The translations under genes were made by a program, and so were the position numbers. From contig CP002098.1 in the NCBI GenBank assembly GCA_000145985.1, positions 186,001 to 250,000 on the forward strand: a stretch of DNA of 64,000 nucleotides, given 5' to 3'. Below are positions 28,342 to 37,287 of the stretch, piece after piece (positions within the stretch are counted from its first letter, which is position 1; each line of letters begins with the position of its first letter). The notes beneath the pieces are model-generated. The model did not search any database and was not told the origin of the DNA. It saw only the letters and a list, made by a program, of their open reading frames with translations. Source of the DNA: Ignisphaera aggregans DSM 17230 (GTDB lineage: Archaea > Thermoproteota > Thermoprotei_A > Sulfolobales > Ignisphaeraceae).

Positions 28342-29136
28342 ATGAGTAGTATAGACTCTATTGCTATAATGATATATAGACAGGTAAAGAGGTATATAGG
28401 TGCAAGATCTAGAATTGTAACGACATTTGTACAACCAGTTATATGGATATTCTTCTTTGGGCTTGGCATGGGATCGCTATTCACATTTAACAATCCATAT
28501 ATAGATACATTGATGAAGCAACAGTTTGGAGGTCTTGACTATATAACGTTCTTAACGAGTGGTGTAGTTGCAATGACAATATTTACAGCATCATTTATAA
28601 GTGGAGTATCTGTTATTTGGGATAAACAGTTTGGATTTCTAAAGGAAACTCTTGTGGCACCTGCACATAGGGCTAGCATAATAATTGGTAGATCTATAGG
28701 TGATGCACTTACAATCTTGTTACAGGCAACAATAATAACATTGATATCAAAGGCTATAGCACCAGGACTAAGATTAACAGGGTTACTACCAGCTCTTGTA
28801 TATGGATTCATCTTATCTCTAGGATTAATCTCTCTCGGTATAGCGATAGCTACAAAAATGACGAGTCCCGAAGGGTTTCAGATGATAGTTAATCTCGTTA
28901 TGATGCCACTACAATTCTTAAGCGGAATATTCTTCCCAATTAGTAGATTGCCAGATTGGGCACAGATAATAGCTAAACTAAATCCATTGACCTACGCTGT
29001 TGATGGAATGAGATACTGGTTGACTGGGGTAAGCACATTTGATCCACTAATCGATGTAGCACTCTTAGTGGTTCTCTCAGGAATTCTAATGATTATAGCT
29101 GTAAGAATGTTTGAAAAAGCTACTATAGAGGAATAG
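28342..29136 (+). CDS. ABC-2 type exporter permease
   Basis: Membrane subunit of the exporter, 264 residues, six transmembrane helices typical of ABC-2 (DrrB-like) permeases. The PLQFLSGIFFPISRLPDWAQ (about residues 191-210) and NPLTYAVDGMRYWLTG segments are the ABC-2 signature. Start ATG 28342 is preceded by GGTGA (28332-28336), in which TGA is the stop of the ATPase gene, so translation is coupled. Substrate unknown; the PadR link suggests a drug or hydrophobic compound. Confidence 0.88.
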   Translation: MSSIDSIAIMIYRQVKRYIGARSRIVTTFVQPVIWIFFFGLGMGSLFTFNNPYIDTLMKQQFGGLDYITFLTSGVVAMTIFTASFISGVSVIWDKQFGFLKETLVAPAHRASIIIGRSIGDALTILLQATIITLISKAIAPGLRLTGLLPALVYGFILSLGLISLGIAIATKMTSPEGFQMIVNLVMMPLQFLSGIFFPISRLPDWAQIIAKLNPLTYAVDGMRYWLTGVSTFDPLIDVALLVVLSGILMIIAVRMFEKATIEE

Positions 29137-29151
29137 CACAGCTATAACTCG

Positions 29152-29760
29152 CTATTGAATAGCTAAAATCTCTCTAATTCCGCTCACAAACATTTCTACA
29201 GCAAATGATGCTATAATTATAGACATAAATCTTCCAATTCCATTGACAAAGGTGGTTCCAGTAAGCCTTACTATATTTTGCGAAATAAGAAGGATGATAT
29301 AGGTTGCAATAAATGCTATGTAAGCCGCTATCAAGGTATTTATAATGCCATAAAGTCTCGATGCCGTGATTAGCAGTGTCATGGTACCTGGACCAACAAT
29401 TAATGGCGTAGCTATTGGAACAATAATATATTCTCCTACATTTATCTTCTCAGGTTTATGACCGGTTATTAATGTGTCTATAGCTGTAGCCATAAGTATT
29501 ACTCCTGCAGCTATCTTAAGGGATGAGATACTAAGTCCAAATATAGAGAGAATTATCCCTCCAGCTATTGAAAATAGTGTTAAAAGGATGAATATTGCAA
29601 TAGCTGCACGATTAATCATTCTTCTAGCATCACTAGGTTTAAGATCAGCTATTACCTCTATCAATGGTGGTAATGCTGCTAACGGATCCATTATAGCAAA
29701 TATCTGCACTGATAAGGTTATAATGATAGAGATATCAATTTTTATTAAATCCATATACAT
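29152..29760 (-). CDS. MarC/UPF0056 family membrane protein
   Basis: A 202-residue protein with six transmembrane helices. FAIMDPLAALPPLIEV near the N-terminus and PIATPLIVGPGTMTLLI in the middle are MarC hallmarks. The family is widespread; the old link to antibiotic resistance was withdrawn and no transport substrate is agreed. ATG 29760 is the likely start. It is convergent with the ABC permease (15 bp). Confidence 0.88.
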   Translation of the reverse strand: MYMDLIKIDISIIITLSVQIFAIMDPLAALPPLIEVIADLKPSDARRMINRAAIAIFILLTLFSIAGGIILSIFGLSISSLKIAAGVILMATAIDTLITGHKPEKINVGEYIIVPIATPLIVGPGTMTLLITASRLYGIINTLIAAYIAFIATYIILLISQNIVRLTGTTFVNGIGRFMSIIIASFAVEMFVSGIREILAIQ

Positions 29761-29830
29761 CAGGATTCAGCTAATGTAAAAACAAATTTATAAGCTTTAA
29801 ATATTGAGATTCTAAGAATGGCTTTAGATC

Positions 29831-30715
29831 ATGGATAAAGAATTAAATAGACATGGTATTGCCAATATCATGCTTTTCATTATTGCTCTAGTAAGCATAG
29901 GTTCTGCTTCAATACTTGTTAGACTATCTAATGCGAGCCCATACTCCTGTGCTTTCTGGAGACTCTTCTTAGCATCAGTATTTCTCTACATAAGTTCCAT
30001 AATAACTAAAAATAGACTTAATTTGAGAGAATTGACAGAGAGAACCACACCTCTAGTAATTTTCTCAGGAATCTGTCTAGGTCTACACTTTGTTACATGG
30101 ATGGACTCCCTCTTTAGAGTTCCAATAGCAGTAAGTACAACAATAGTTGTTGCCTACCCAATTCATTTAATGATGATTGAATCAGTATTAGAGAAGGAAT
30201 ATCCAAAGATTAGAGAGATTATAGGTATTTCTATAGCATATATCGGTATACTAATGTTTTTTGGAGGAACAGTTATAACACGCGATATCGATATCATTGG
30301 TGTTGTAGAGAGCTTTATTGCATCAATATTTGCTGCAATATATTTCTATATAGGAAGAATTATAAGAAAGAGAATTGATATCTATAGCTATACAATACCT
30401 ACATATATAACAGGGTCGTTGATAGCAATAATATATGGTTTTACTGTTAATGATAATGTATTTCTATACATATATAATTCATGGCTATGGCTATTGTTAT
30501 TAGCATTAATACCTATGATAGGTGGTCACACCATTATGAATTATCTATTGAAGTTCTATAAGAGTTCAAGAGTATCATCAATAGCACTTGGAGAGCCTAT
30601 AGTAGCAACACTACTTTCCATTCCAATCTTAGGCGAAATTCCTTCTCCACATCTCATATTACCAATGATACTAACTCTATCTGGTATAGGAATAGTATTA
30701 TTGTATCAGGAATAG
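29831..30715 (+). CDS. EamA/DMT-superfamily transporter
   Basis: A 294-residue membrane protein with ten predicted helices in two EamA repeats. SIGSASILVRLSNASPYSCAFWRL and the paired SSRVSSIALGEPIVATLLSIPILGE near the end are typical of the RhaT/EamA group. Such proteins export or exchange small metabolites (amino acids, nucleosides, sugars). The 3' end overlaps the convergent ITPase-like gene by 10 bp. Confidence 0.88.
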   Translation: MDKELNRHGIANIMLFIIALVSIGSASILVRLSNASPYSCAFWRLFLASVFLYISSIITKNRLNLRELTERTTPLVIFSGICLGLHFVTWMDSLFRVPIAVSTTIVVAYPIHLMMIESVLEKEYPKIREIIGISIAYIGILMFFGGTVITRDIDIIGVVESFIASIFAAIYFYIGRIIRKRIDIYSYTIPTYITGSLIAIIYGFTVNDNVFLYIYNSWLWLLLLALIPMIGGHTIMNYLLKFYKSSRVSSIALGEPIVATLLSIPILGEIPSPHLILPMILTLSGIGIVLLYQE

Positions 30716-31236
30716 ATGTTCTGATTAATAAATGGTATTAGAGCCATTGTAACAGCATAGAATACCAAATCCTCTCTTCTAATCCTACCCTTCGACAAAA
30801 TACTTATAAATCCCCCCTTCTCCCCTATATTCTTAGTATGGAAATAGCTATCAACAACCTCTTCAAGTTCTCTATATTCTCCAGCCAGGATCTTTTCAAC
30901 AAATGTCTTAGGAACCATAAACATTGGTGAAAATCCATAGAATCCTATACCATTTCTATCAATAACAAAGGCTATTTGAACATCAAAAAACTTATCTTCT
31001 ATAGGTATAAATCCTGCCTCAACACCAACACCAAAATCACATCTTTCTCCAATAGCTAGAGAAGATATGGCTCTCCTCCTAGCACCTTCAATTATTTGTT
31101 CAAGTCCTATTGGCTGTGGAGGGATACCAGTTTGAACATTATATCCTTTGATATTAACATTATTATAAAACATACTGAAGGCATTCTTAACACCTTTGAG
31201 TTTAGTAGGATTAGTACTACCTACACATACCTCCAT
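30706..31236 (-). CDS. Inosine/xanthosine triphosphatase (YjjX/DUF84)
   Basis: House-cleaning phosphatase for ITP and XTP. The 176-residue protein has VGSTNPTKLKGVKNAF at the start, the LEQIIEGARRRA helix, and GVGVEAGFIPIEDKFFDV with the catalytic acidic residues. It matches the length and order of YjjX/DUF84 proteins such as MJ0226-related NTPases. ATG 31236 is clear. The 3' ends of this and the EamA gene overlap by 10 bp, so the two mRNAs are complementary there. Confidence 0.88.
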   Translation of the reverse strand: MEVCVGSTNPTKLKGVKNAFSMFYNNVNIKGYNVQTGIPPQPIGLEQIIEGARRRAISSLAIGERCDFGVGVEAGFIPIEDKFFDVQIAFVIDRNGIGFYGFSPMFMVPKTFVEKILAGEYRELEEVVDSYFHTKNIGEKGGFISILSKGRIRREDLVFYAVTMALIPFINQNIYS

Positions 31237-31278
31237 TCCACTACACCTTTTGCTAGCTAGAGTTGTTGCAAATATTAG

Positions 31279-33786
31279 CTATTTTCTTCTTCTAACAATA
31301 GTTATGTATGTAGTAAGTAACATTATTAAAGTTGCTATGAATAGTATTGTTGATATTATTGTTAAGTTTTCTATTCTCTTGCTTAGCGAATTCACATTCT
31401 CTATACCTCTACTAATATTTGATATTATACTAGATAGAGATTTTTCTTGCTCCTGATACTTTGTATAGATATATGAGATATCTCTATTCATTTTTGTAAT
31501 ATTTAAAGTAATATCGTTGATAAGATTCAATGCATTATTTAGTGTTGTATTAAGTATACTAATTCTGGTCATTGCTTGGCTAGTTGTACTATCAATATCT
31601 GCTATAATATCTCTACTCTTAACAGTTAGAGTCATAGGATAAGTTATTGTTCCATTATTTGTAGAAACTTCTATTGATATTATGATATCTCTAGACTCTG
31701 AGGTAATATTATTGATATAGAACCAGACTCTATATAGCTGGGGAAGAATCTTTGATATATTGAGAACCTTGAACTCTATGTCTAAAGGTCTAATAAGATT
31801 GATACTTATATTTGTTATATTGATATTACTACTTATTGAGATATCGAAATAATCTATTCTTTTTATTGTATAGTAATCCTTTGTTTTTACTAGAATTGAA
31901 AAGATATTGATTGAAGGGTTATAGATTTTTGTTATATAGGTATTATTTATAACGACAGTCCTACTATAGTTTAGTGGAAGTATTGAGATAGAGTCTCTAA
32001 GTACTATTGATGGTGTTGAAAGATCTACTAGAGTTAAATTATAGTTTCCCTTCTCAACATAGGGTATGAGTAAATTAGCGAGATATGTTCCACGTAGATC
32101 TGCAAAATCTAATGTCAATATATTGTTACCTAGATATAATACTATTAGATCTCCTATTCCGATACCAGAGATAAGAATAGAGATATTTCTTCCTGGAATT
32201 GCTGTTCTATTGCTTAATATTAATGCAGGTGTAACAATAACTATTGTTCTATTATATAATGTTCCATCTTTATCAACAAATATTAACGTATTTCCACCTA
32301 TATGTGTTGGAGGAATAGAAATTGTTATTACGGTATTCCTAACATATGGGCCTTTATATACATTTATCCCAGATAGAAAGATGAGAACCTCTTTGCTTAC
32401 ATCTAGATTTTGTGGATATATATTTATACTGCTCAGAGGTCTTGCTACGGAGGGGGAAAACTTCAAATCAATTATATTGATAGATCTTCCAAGAGCTTTT
32501 GAAGTAGCAAGGAAAGCATCAATAAGTCCGTATCCCGATCCATTATATGGTAATGGTGATGCGGTCGAGGTTAGAATATCATATACTTTTTCAACAAGAG
32601 AAGATCCGTAATAACCTTTAGATTTTAGTATCTCGGAGAGTATTCCAGCTATACCTGCTACAATTGGTGTAGATGCACTAGTGCCACTACCTATAGCTAT
32701 AAGTCCTCCGGGAAAAGCACCAGGTATATCAACACCTGGTGCAACTACATCTGGTTTACGATATACTGATGGATACTCTCCCTTGAATGGCCAATCAGAT
32801 GGAGGTTCAGGCCATTCAACATATTCATAGCTACTAAACCATGCTAAACTATTATCTTTATCTATGGCTCCAACACCTATAACACCCCAAATATTTCCAG
32901 GGTTAGCTGAGCTATAGGGTCCAGAGTTACCTATTGCTGCTACAGGAATTATGCCATTCTCTATTAATTTTCTTATAGCTGGTAAGAAGATATTTGTGTA
33001 GTTACTCTCACTACCAAAGCTCATAGATACTACATCTGGTTTTGATATATTTAATGGTCTTCCATTGCAATCATATGGCTTTAAAACCCATTCAAGTCCT
33101 GCTAATATCTGTGCAGCAGTACCATAACCTCCAGGAAGAACTAGAGCTACCATAATTTTAGCATCTGGCGCAACACCAAATCTATAACGTGTAGCATCAC
33201 CACCTACAGCTATACTTGAAACCCATGTCCCATGTCCATGGGTATCATGAGGTTTTGAACAAACGGGATTACCCTTCCTATCAAATTCTATCCATGCAGA
33301 TAGCTTGCCTATGAGTAATGGGTGATAGGGATCTATACCAGTATCAAGAATAGCTATATTCACTCCTCGACCTGTATTATTAAGTAATTGCCAAACAATA
33401 TCTGCTGAAACTCTAGATATAGCCCAAGACCATGCATTAGTAGATCCAGCATCATTACTAATTTCATTTATATGCATATATGTTTTAAATGATGCCAATG
33501 TGCTATGGATAGATACATTAAAGTTAGGAACAGTATACAGGTTGTAGCTATTTAATTTTGGAATACTCTCATAGGGACATAGAGCTAAGACTATATCGAA
33601 AACACTATATATTCTCTCTAAGACACATCCCTGAGATACTATAAAAGTAATATCATTGTCATCCTTATACAGTATTAATATCTCGCTATATTTTGTTTTT
33701 GCTATAATAGTTTGATAGGGTATCAACATATAGATAAATATCACTATTATAATTAGTATGGATAATAATCTTCTCATTAAAAACAT
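31279..33786 (-). CDS. Surface-anchored subtilisin-like serine protease (S8) with coiled-coil stalk
   Basis: An 835-residue secreted protease. Signal peptide about 5-25, propeptide about 26-125, subtilase domain about 128-430 with catalytic Asp148 (ILDTGIDP), His185 (GHGTWVSS) and Ser370 (SGTSASTP) and oxyanion Asn287. Residues about 440-715 form beta-sandwich domains rich in N-x-S/T sites. A predicted coiled coil (about 730-805) leads to a single C-terminal transmembrane helix (about 808-828) and the basic tail RRRK. The plan recalls proteases bound to the S-layer stalks of Staphylothermus. Confidence 0.9.
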   Translation of the reverse strand: MFLMRRLLSILIIIVIFIYMLIPYQTIIAKTKYSEILILYKDDNDITFIVSQGCVLERIYSVFDIVLALCPYESIPKLNSYNLYTVPNFNVSIHSTLASFKTYMHINEISNDAGSTNAWSWAISRVSADIVWQLLNNTGRGVNIAILDTGIDPYHPLLIGKLSAWIEFDRKGNPVCSKPHDTHGHGTWVSSIAVGGDATRYRFGVAPDAKIMVALVLPGGYGTAAQILAGLEWVLKPYDCNGRPLNISKPDVVSMSFGSESNYTNIFLPAIRKLIENGIIPVAAIGNSGPYSSANPGNIWGVIGVGAIDKDNSLAWFSSYEYVEWPEPPSDWPFKGEYPSVYRKPDVVAPGVDIPGAFPGGLIAIGSGTSASTPIVAGIAGILSEILKSKGYYGSSLVEKVYDILTSTASPLPYNGSGYGLIDAFLATSKALGRSINIIDLKFSPSVARPLSSINIYPQNLDVSKEVLIFLSGINVYKGPYVRNTVITISIPPTHIGGNTLIFVDKDGTLYNRTIVIVTPALILSNRTAIPGRNISILISGIGIGDLIVLYLGNNILTLDFADLRGTYLANLLIPYVEKGNYNLTLVDLSTPSIVLRDSISILPLNYSRTVVINNTYITKIYNPSINIFSILVKTKDYYTIKRIDYFDISISSNINITNISINLIRPLDIEFKVLNISKILPQLYRVWFYINNITSESRDIIISIEVSTNNGTITYPMTLTVKSRDIIADIDSTTSQAMTRISILNTTLNNALNLINDITLNITKMNRDISYIYTKYQEQEKSLSSIISNISRGIENVNSLSKRIENLTIISTILFIATLIMLLTTYITIVRRRK

Positions 33787-33892
33787 ATTTTCACCTGGCT
33801 TCTTGACTATATCTTTTCTAAAGGTTAATAAAGTATTTCCATCGATGTAAGATTTTTATATCTGTCTAATCAATATCTATATGTGATTAGAA

Positions 33893-34843
33893 ATGGTTAT
33901 AATATCTGTTGTTGGAAGCATACATATGGATTTCTATATAAAGTTGCCAAAACTTCCTCAACCAGATGAAACAGTAATGGGCTATGGATTTACTATGATG
34001 CCAGGGGGCAAGGGCGCAAATCAAGCTGTATGTGCAGCAAGGCTCGGTGCAAAGACATATATGATTGGACGTGTTGGTAAAGATATTTTTGGTGAAAGAG
34101 CACTACAATCATTGGCTTCAGCAGGTGTAAATATAGATTATGTGGCGATAGATGAGGAAGCCCATACAGGAATAGCATTCATTCTTCTCAATACAGCTGG
34201 CGAGAATATGATAGCTGTAGCACCAGGAACAGATTATAGAGTTTCAGAGAGAGATGTTGATAGAGCTATAGATGTAATAAAACAATCAGATTCATTACTA
34301 TTACAACTTGAGATACCGATCAATACTGTTGTATATGCAGCTAAAATTGCTTATAGACATGGTGTTAGAGTATTACTCAATCCTGCACCAGCTATGGCCC
34401 TACCTAAAGAGCTCTATAGCTATATAGATGTCTTAGTTCCTAATAGAACAGAAGCAGAGATGCTAACATCCATCAAAATAAATAGTATTGATGATGCAGT
34501 AAAAGCTGGGAGAGAATTAATAGGGATGGGTGTAGAGAATGTTATTATTACAATGGGGAATAGAGGAGCGGTAATAGTGTCCAAGGACTTTTATCACCAT
34601 GTACCAGCATTTAAGGTAGATGTTGTTGATACAACAGGTGCTGGAGATGTTTTTGTCGCCGCTCTTGGAGTATTTCTATCTAGGGGCATGGATATAGTTA
34701 GTGCATGTAGATATGCCTGTGCAGCTGCAGCACTAAAGATAAGTAGAATGGGAGCTCAATCTGCCCCAACATTAGATGAGGTAGAGAATTTCATTAGACA
34801 ACATCAATTGATTAGTAGTGTGAAAATATATGGAGTTAGTTAA
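33893..34843 (+). CDS. PfkB-family sugar/nucleoside kinase (ribokinase-like)
   Basis: A 316-residue ribokinase-fold kinase. GSIHMDFYIKLPKLPQPDET (about 7-26) and GGKGANQAVCAARLG are the N-terminal PfkB signature with the substrate-binding site, while DTTGAGDVFVAALGVFLSRG carries the catalytic Asp and anion hole. Close to ribokinase but archaeal members include nucleoside kinases, so the substrate is open. Its last 14 bases overlap the HAD gene. Confidence 0.88.
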   Translation: MVIISVVGSIHMDFYIKLPKLPQPDETVMGYGFTMMPGGKGANQAVCAARLGAKTYMIGRVGKDIFGERALQSLASAGVNIDYVAIDEEAHTGIAFILLNTAGENMIAVAPGTDYRVSERDVDRAIDVIKQSDSLLLQLEIPINTVVYAAKIAYRHGVRVLLNPAPAMALPKELYSYIDVLVPNRTEAEMLTSIKINSIDDAVKAGRELIGMGVENVIITMGNRGAVIVSKDFYHHVPAFKVDVVDTTGAGDVFVAALGVFLSRGMDIVSACRYACAAAALKISRMGAQSAPTLDEVENFIRQHQLISSVKIYGVS

Positions 34844-35465
34844 GGCTATAGTATTTGATATAGATGGAACACTAGTATATCTTCCAGTAAAGTGGAATAA
34901 AGTTTTAGAAGAATTGATAAATCTAGGTATTACAGATGCAAGAAGTTTTCTAGCTATAATATCGAGATACCATGGAACTGAAATTTTTCATAGAATAAAT
35001 AAAATTGTTGAAGATGAAGAGCTTAAAGCAATTGAAAAAATGGTCATACTAGATGATTCACCAACATATGTAAAGAAGCTATGTAGCAAATACAAAATAG
35101 GTTTTGTGACTATGCAAAGCAGAAATGTTGCAAAGAAAATTCTACAGCTATTGGAACTAGATAGATGTAGCCATGTAGTATTGACACGAGAAGAGGCTAG
35201 AACAAGAATAGAACAAATATCGAAGATTATAGGAATACTAGGGGTAAACCCCAGCGAAGTTTTATTCTTTGGAGATAAAATTATAGATGCAATAGCAGCT
35301 ATAGTTAATGGAGTTAAAGCAGTAATTATCTTGAGAGGTAATGTGAATTTAAGGATAAGCGATACTGATGATCTTGAGGAAGATCTAGAGGTCTTAGGCA
35401 TACCTATAGCTAGAGATCTCAGAATGGCTATAGAATATGCTAAAAGTCTTAAATACATAGAATAG
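34830..35465 (+). CDS. HAD-superfamily hydrolase (phosphatase)
   Basis: A 211-residue HAD phosphatase with the nucleophile motif FDIDGTLV (Asp9, Asp11), a helical cap (about 20-75), motif II (VTMQS), and motif IV LFFGDKIIDAIAA. It overlaps the upstream PfkB kinase by 14 bp and so is translationally coupled; a kinase and phosphatase pair acting on related sugar or nucleoside phosphates is a reasonable guess. Substrate unknown. Confidence 0.82.
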   Translation: MELVKAIVFDIDGTLVYLPVKWNKVLEELINLGITDARSFLAIISRYHGTEIFHRINKIVEDEELKAIEKMVILDDSPTYVKKLCSKYKIGFVTMQSRNVAKKILQLLELDRCSHVVLTREEARTRIEQISKIIGILGVNPSEVLFFGDKIIDAIAAIVNGVKAVIILRGNVNLRISDTDDLEEDLEVLGIPIARDLRMAIEYAKSLKYIE

Positions 35466-35556
35466 ATTTATATTAAGGTAAAGTATAATTCTCTTCTCAT
35501 CTTCTCCATAATTTATTTACATAAATATTCTAAATCATGGTATTTATATCATAGGC

Positions 35557-35600
35557 TATGTATATTTTAATTAAGTTATGTATATGAGGTATTTTTAAGC
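35557..35600 (+). promoter_or_regulatory. Purine operon promoter with two direct repeats
   Basis: TATGTATAT occurs at 35557-35565 and 35577-35585, exactly 20 bp apart, so both copies face the same side of the helix. A TATA box TTTTTAAG follows at 35592-35599, about 37-44 bases before purC. Repeats placed just upstream of BRE/TATA are typical for archaeal regulators. No regulator gene is linked. The promoter is likely, the operator a hypothesis. Confidence 0.5.
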
Positions 35601-35635
35601 GTATTCATTAGGTATAGTATAGTACAGTGGTAAAA

Positions 35636-36367
35636 ATGTCTCTGAAAATCCTATATGAAGGTAAGAGTAAACGTGTTTATGTAAAAAATGAGGATGAACT
35701 TGTTATGGAGTTTAAAGATGATGTTACAGCTATGGACGGTGCCATAAAAGCTTCTGCAAGTGGTAAGGGTGTTTTAGCTGCTAGGATGAGTGCATATTTC
35801 TTTAAGGTGTTGGAGGACAATGGTATAGAGACACACTATATAGATTATGATGGGACTAGAAACATAACTGTAAAGAGATTGTCTATAGTTCCTATAGAAG
35901 TTATAGTTAGGAATTATGCATATGGATCTCTCCTCAAGAGAATGCCTCTATATAAATCTCTTCAAAAACTTGATCCTCCACTTATAGAGTTTCACTATAA
36001 GGATGATAGTCTTCACGATCCACTTATACTACCTGAGGATATTCTCAATGTAGGTTTGTTAAGCCGAAATGAGCTTGACTATATAGTTGAAACAACCCTT
36101 AGAGTAAACAAGGTTCTTGACAATATATTCTCATCTAAGGGCTTAAGATTTGTAGATCTAAAGCTTGAGTTTGGAAGGGATAAGAATGGCAGACTTATTG
36201 TAGCTGATGAGATTAGTGGTGATACCTTTAGAGTTTTGGATGAGAATGGTAATCATCTAGATAAAGAGATATTCAGGAAAACTAAAGATGTAAACATTAT
36301 GGTCAAAGCATATATCGAACTCTGTAAAAGGCTTGGAATAGAAGTGAAAGATGTTGTATCAAGTTGA
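35636..36367 (+). CDS. purC: Phosphoribosylaminoimidazole-succinocarboxamide synthase
   Basis: First gene of the purine operon; joins CAIR and aspartate with ATP. The 243-residue protein (ATG 35636; GTG 35627 also in frame) begins LKILYEGKSKRVYV and has TVKRLSIVPIEVIVRNYAYGS and VDLKLEFGRDKNGRLIVADE, the SAICAR synthetase signatures. Only 10-20 bases separate start and likely transcription start. It overlaps purS by 17 bp. Confidence 0.95.
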   Translation: MSLKILYEGKSKRVYVKNEDELVMEFKDDVTAMDGAIKASASGKGVLAARMSAYFFKVLEDNGIETHYIDYDGTRNITVKRLSIVPIEVIVRNYAYGSLLKRMPLYKSLQKLDPPLIEFHYKDDSLHDPLILPEDILNVGLLSRNELDYIVETTLRVNKVLDNIFSSKGLRFVDLKLEFGRDKNGRLIVADEISGDTFRVLDENGNHLDKEIFRKTKDVNIMVKAYIELCKRLGIEVKDVVSS

Positions 36368-36605
36368 GGTTATAATATCTCTTAAGAAGGGTATTAGAGA
36401 TCCTGAAGCTGAGACTATACATAAGCATCTAATTCTTAGAAAAGGTTTCGATTCTATAAAATCCGTTAGAGCAGGCAAATACCTTCTCTTCTCTGTAGAT
36501 ACCGATAGTCCTGAGAAAGCACTTGAGATTGTTAAAACAATGTGTGAAAAGCTGAGGATATACAACCCAGTTATTCACGATATAGAGGTGAGACTCTCTG
36601 GCTAG
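36351..36605 (+). CDS. purS: FGAM synthase subunit PurS
   Basis: Small structural subunit of the three-part FGAM synthase (PurS-PurQ-PurL). The 84-residue protein starts YQVEVIISLKKGIRDPEAET, the standard PurS opening, and ends YNPVIHDIEVRLSG. It overlaps purC by 17 bp and its last codons contain the ribosome binding site and apparent CTG start of purQ. Confidence 0.92.
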   Translation: MLYQVEVIISLKKGIRDPEAETIHKHLILRKGFDSIKSVRAGKYLLFSVDTDSPEKALEIVKTMCEKLRIYNPVIHDIEVRLSG

Positions 36606-37287
36606 GATAGCAGTCATAAAGTTTCCTGGTACTAACTGTGATGAGGATGTAGCTCATGCTATAAATACCGTGACCAGCCTTAAAGCTGAGGTCATATGGT
36701 ATAAGGATTTTACTCTTGATCCTTGGGATGCCATTGTTATACCTGGAGGTTTTAGCTATGGTGATTGGCTTAGAGCTGGTGCTATAGCAGCTAGAACAAG
36801 TGTTCTGGAGAGAATTGCTGAAGCTGTGGATAGGGGAATACCTGTTCTAGGTATATGCAATGGTTTTCAGATACTTGTTGAAGCAGGTCTATTGCCAGGA
36901 GCGCTAACAGTTAACGATATTGGAAGATTTGTCTGCAAATGGGTTAAACTGTATGTTGAAAGACCTAGGGGTCCATGGCTATCTCTTGCAGAGGATGGTA
37001 TGGAGCTCGATATGCCTATAGCACATGCTGAAGGCAGATATATTGTAGATAGTGAAACATATAACAGCATCCTTATGAAAAGCCCATTGATTAGATATAA
37101 AGATGGTTGGAATTCAAATGGAAGTCTCTATAATATTGCAGGTGTAGCTAGTGAAGATGGATATGTATTAGGGCTTATGCCACATCCAGAAAGAGCCTCA
37201 GAAGAAGAACTCACTCCACCTCGTTTTTCTCCAGGTGGTAGAGTGATATTCAAAAGCATTGAATATTCAATTAAAAGGGGATGGTAG
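36598..37287 (+). CDS. purQ: FGAM synthase glutaminase subunit PurQ with apparent CTG start
   Basis: Glutamine amidotransferase supplying ammonia to PurL. The first ATG/GTG/TTG in frame (GTG 36670) would delete the conserved N-terminal strand IAVIKFPGTNCDEDVAHA. An in-frame TGA at 36589 limits any extension, leaving CTG 36598 as the only near-cognate codon before that strand, with GGTGA at 36587-36591 six bases upstream. From CTG the protein has 229 residues, a normal PurQ length. The catalytic Cys is in LGICNGFQ; His/Glu in HPERASEEE. Confidence 0.85.
   Translation: MARIAVIKFPGTNCDEDVAHAINTVTSLKAEVIWYKDFTLDPWDAIVIPGGFSYGDWLRAGAIAARTSVLERIAEAVDRGIPVLGICNGFQILVEAGLLPGALTVNDIGRFVCKWVKLYVERPRGPWLSLAEDGMELDMPIAHAEGRYIVDSETYNSILMKSPLIRYKDGWNSNGSLYNIAGVASEDGYVLGLMPHPERASEEELTPPRFSPGGRVIFKSIEYSIKRGW

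Noticed and set aside
32066-32611. A 181-codon plus-strand ORF
   Set aside because: It is antisense to the subtilisin-like protease, whose catalytic motifs and domains are clear.
36670-37287. A 205-residue PurQ starting at GTG 36670
   Set aside because: It would lack the first conserved strand of the glutaminase fold, present just upstream in the same frame.
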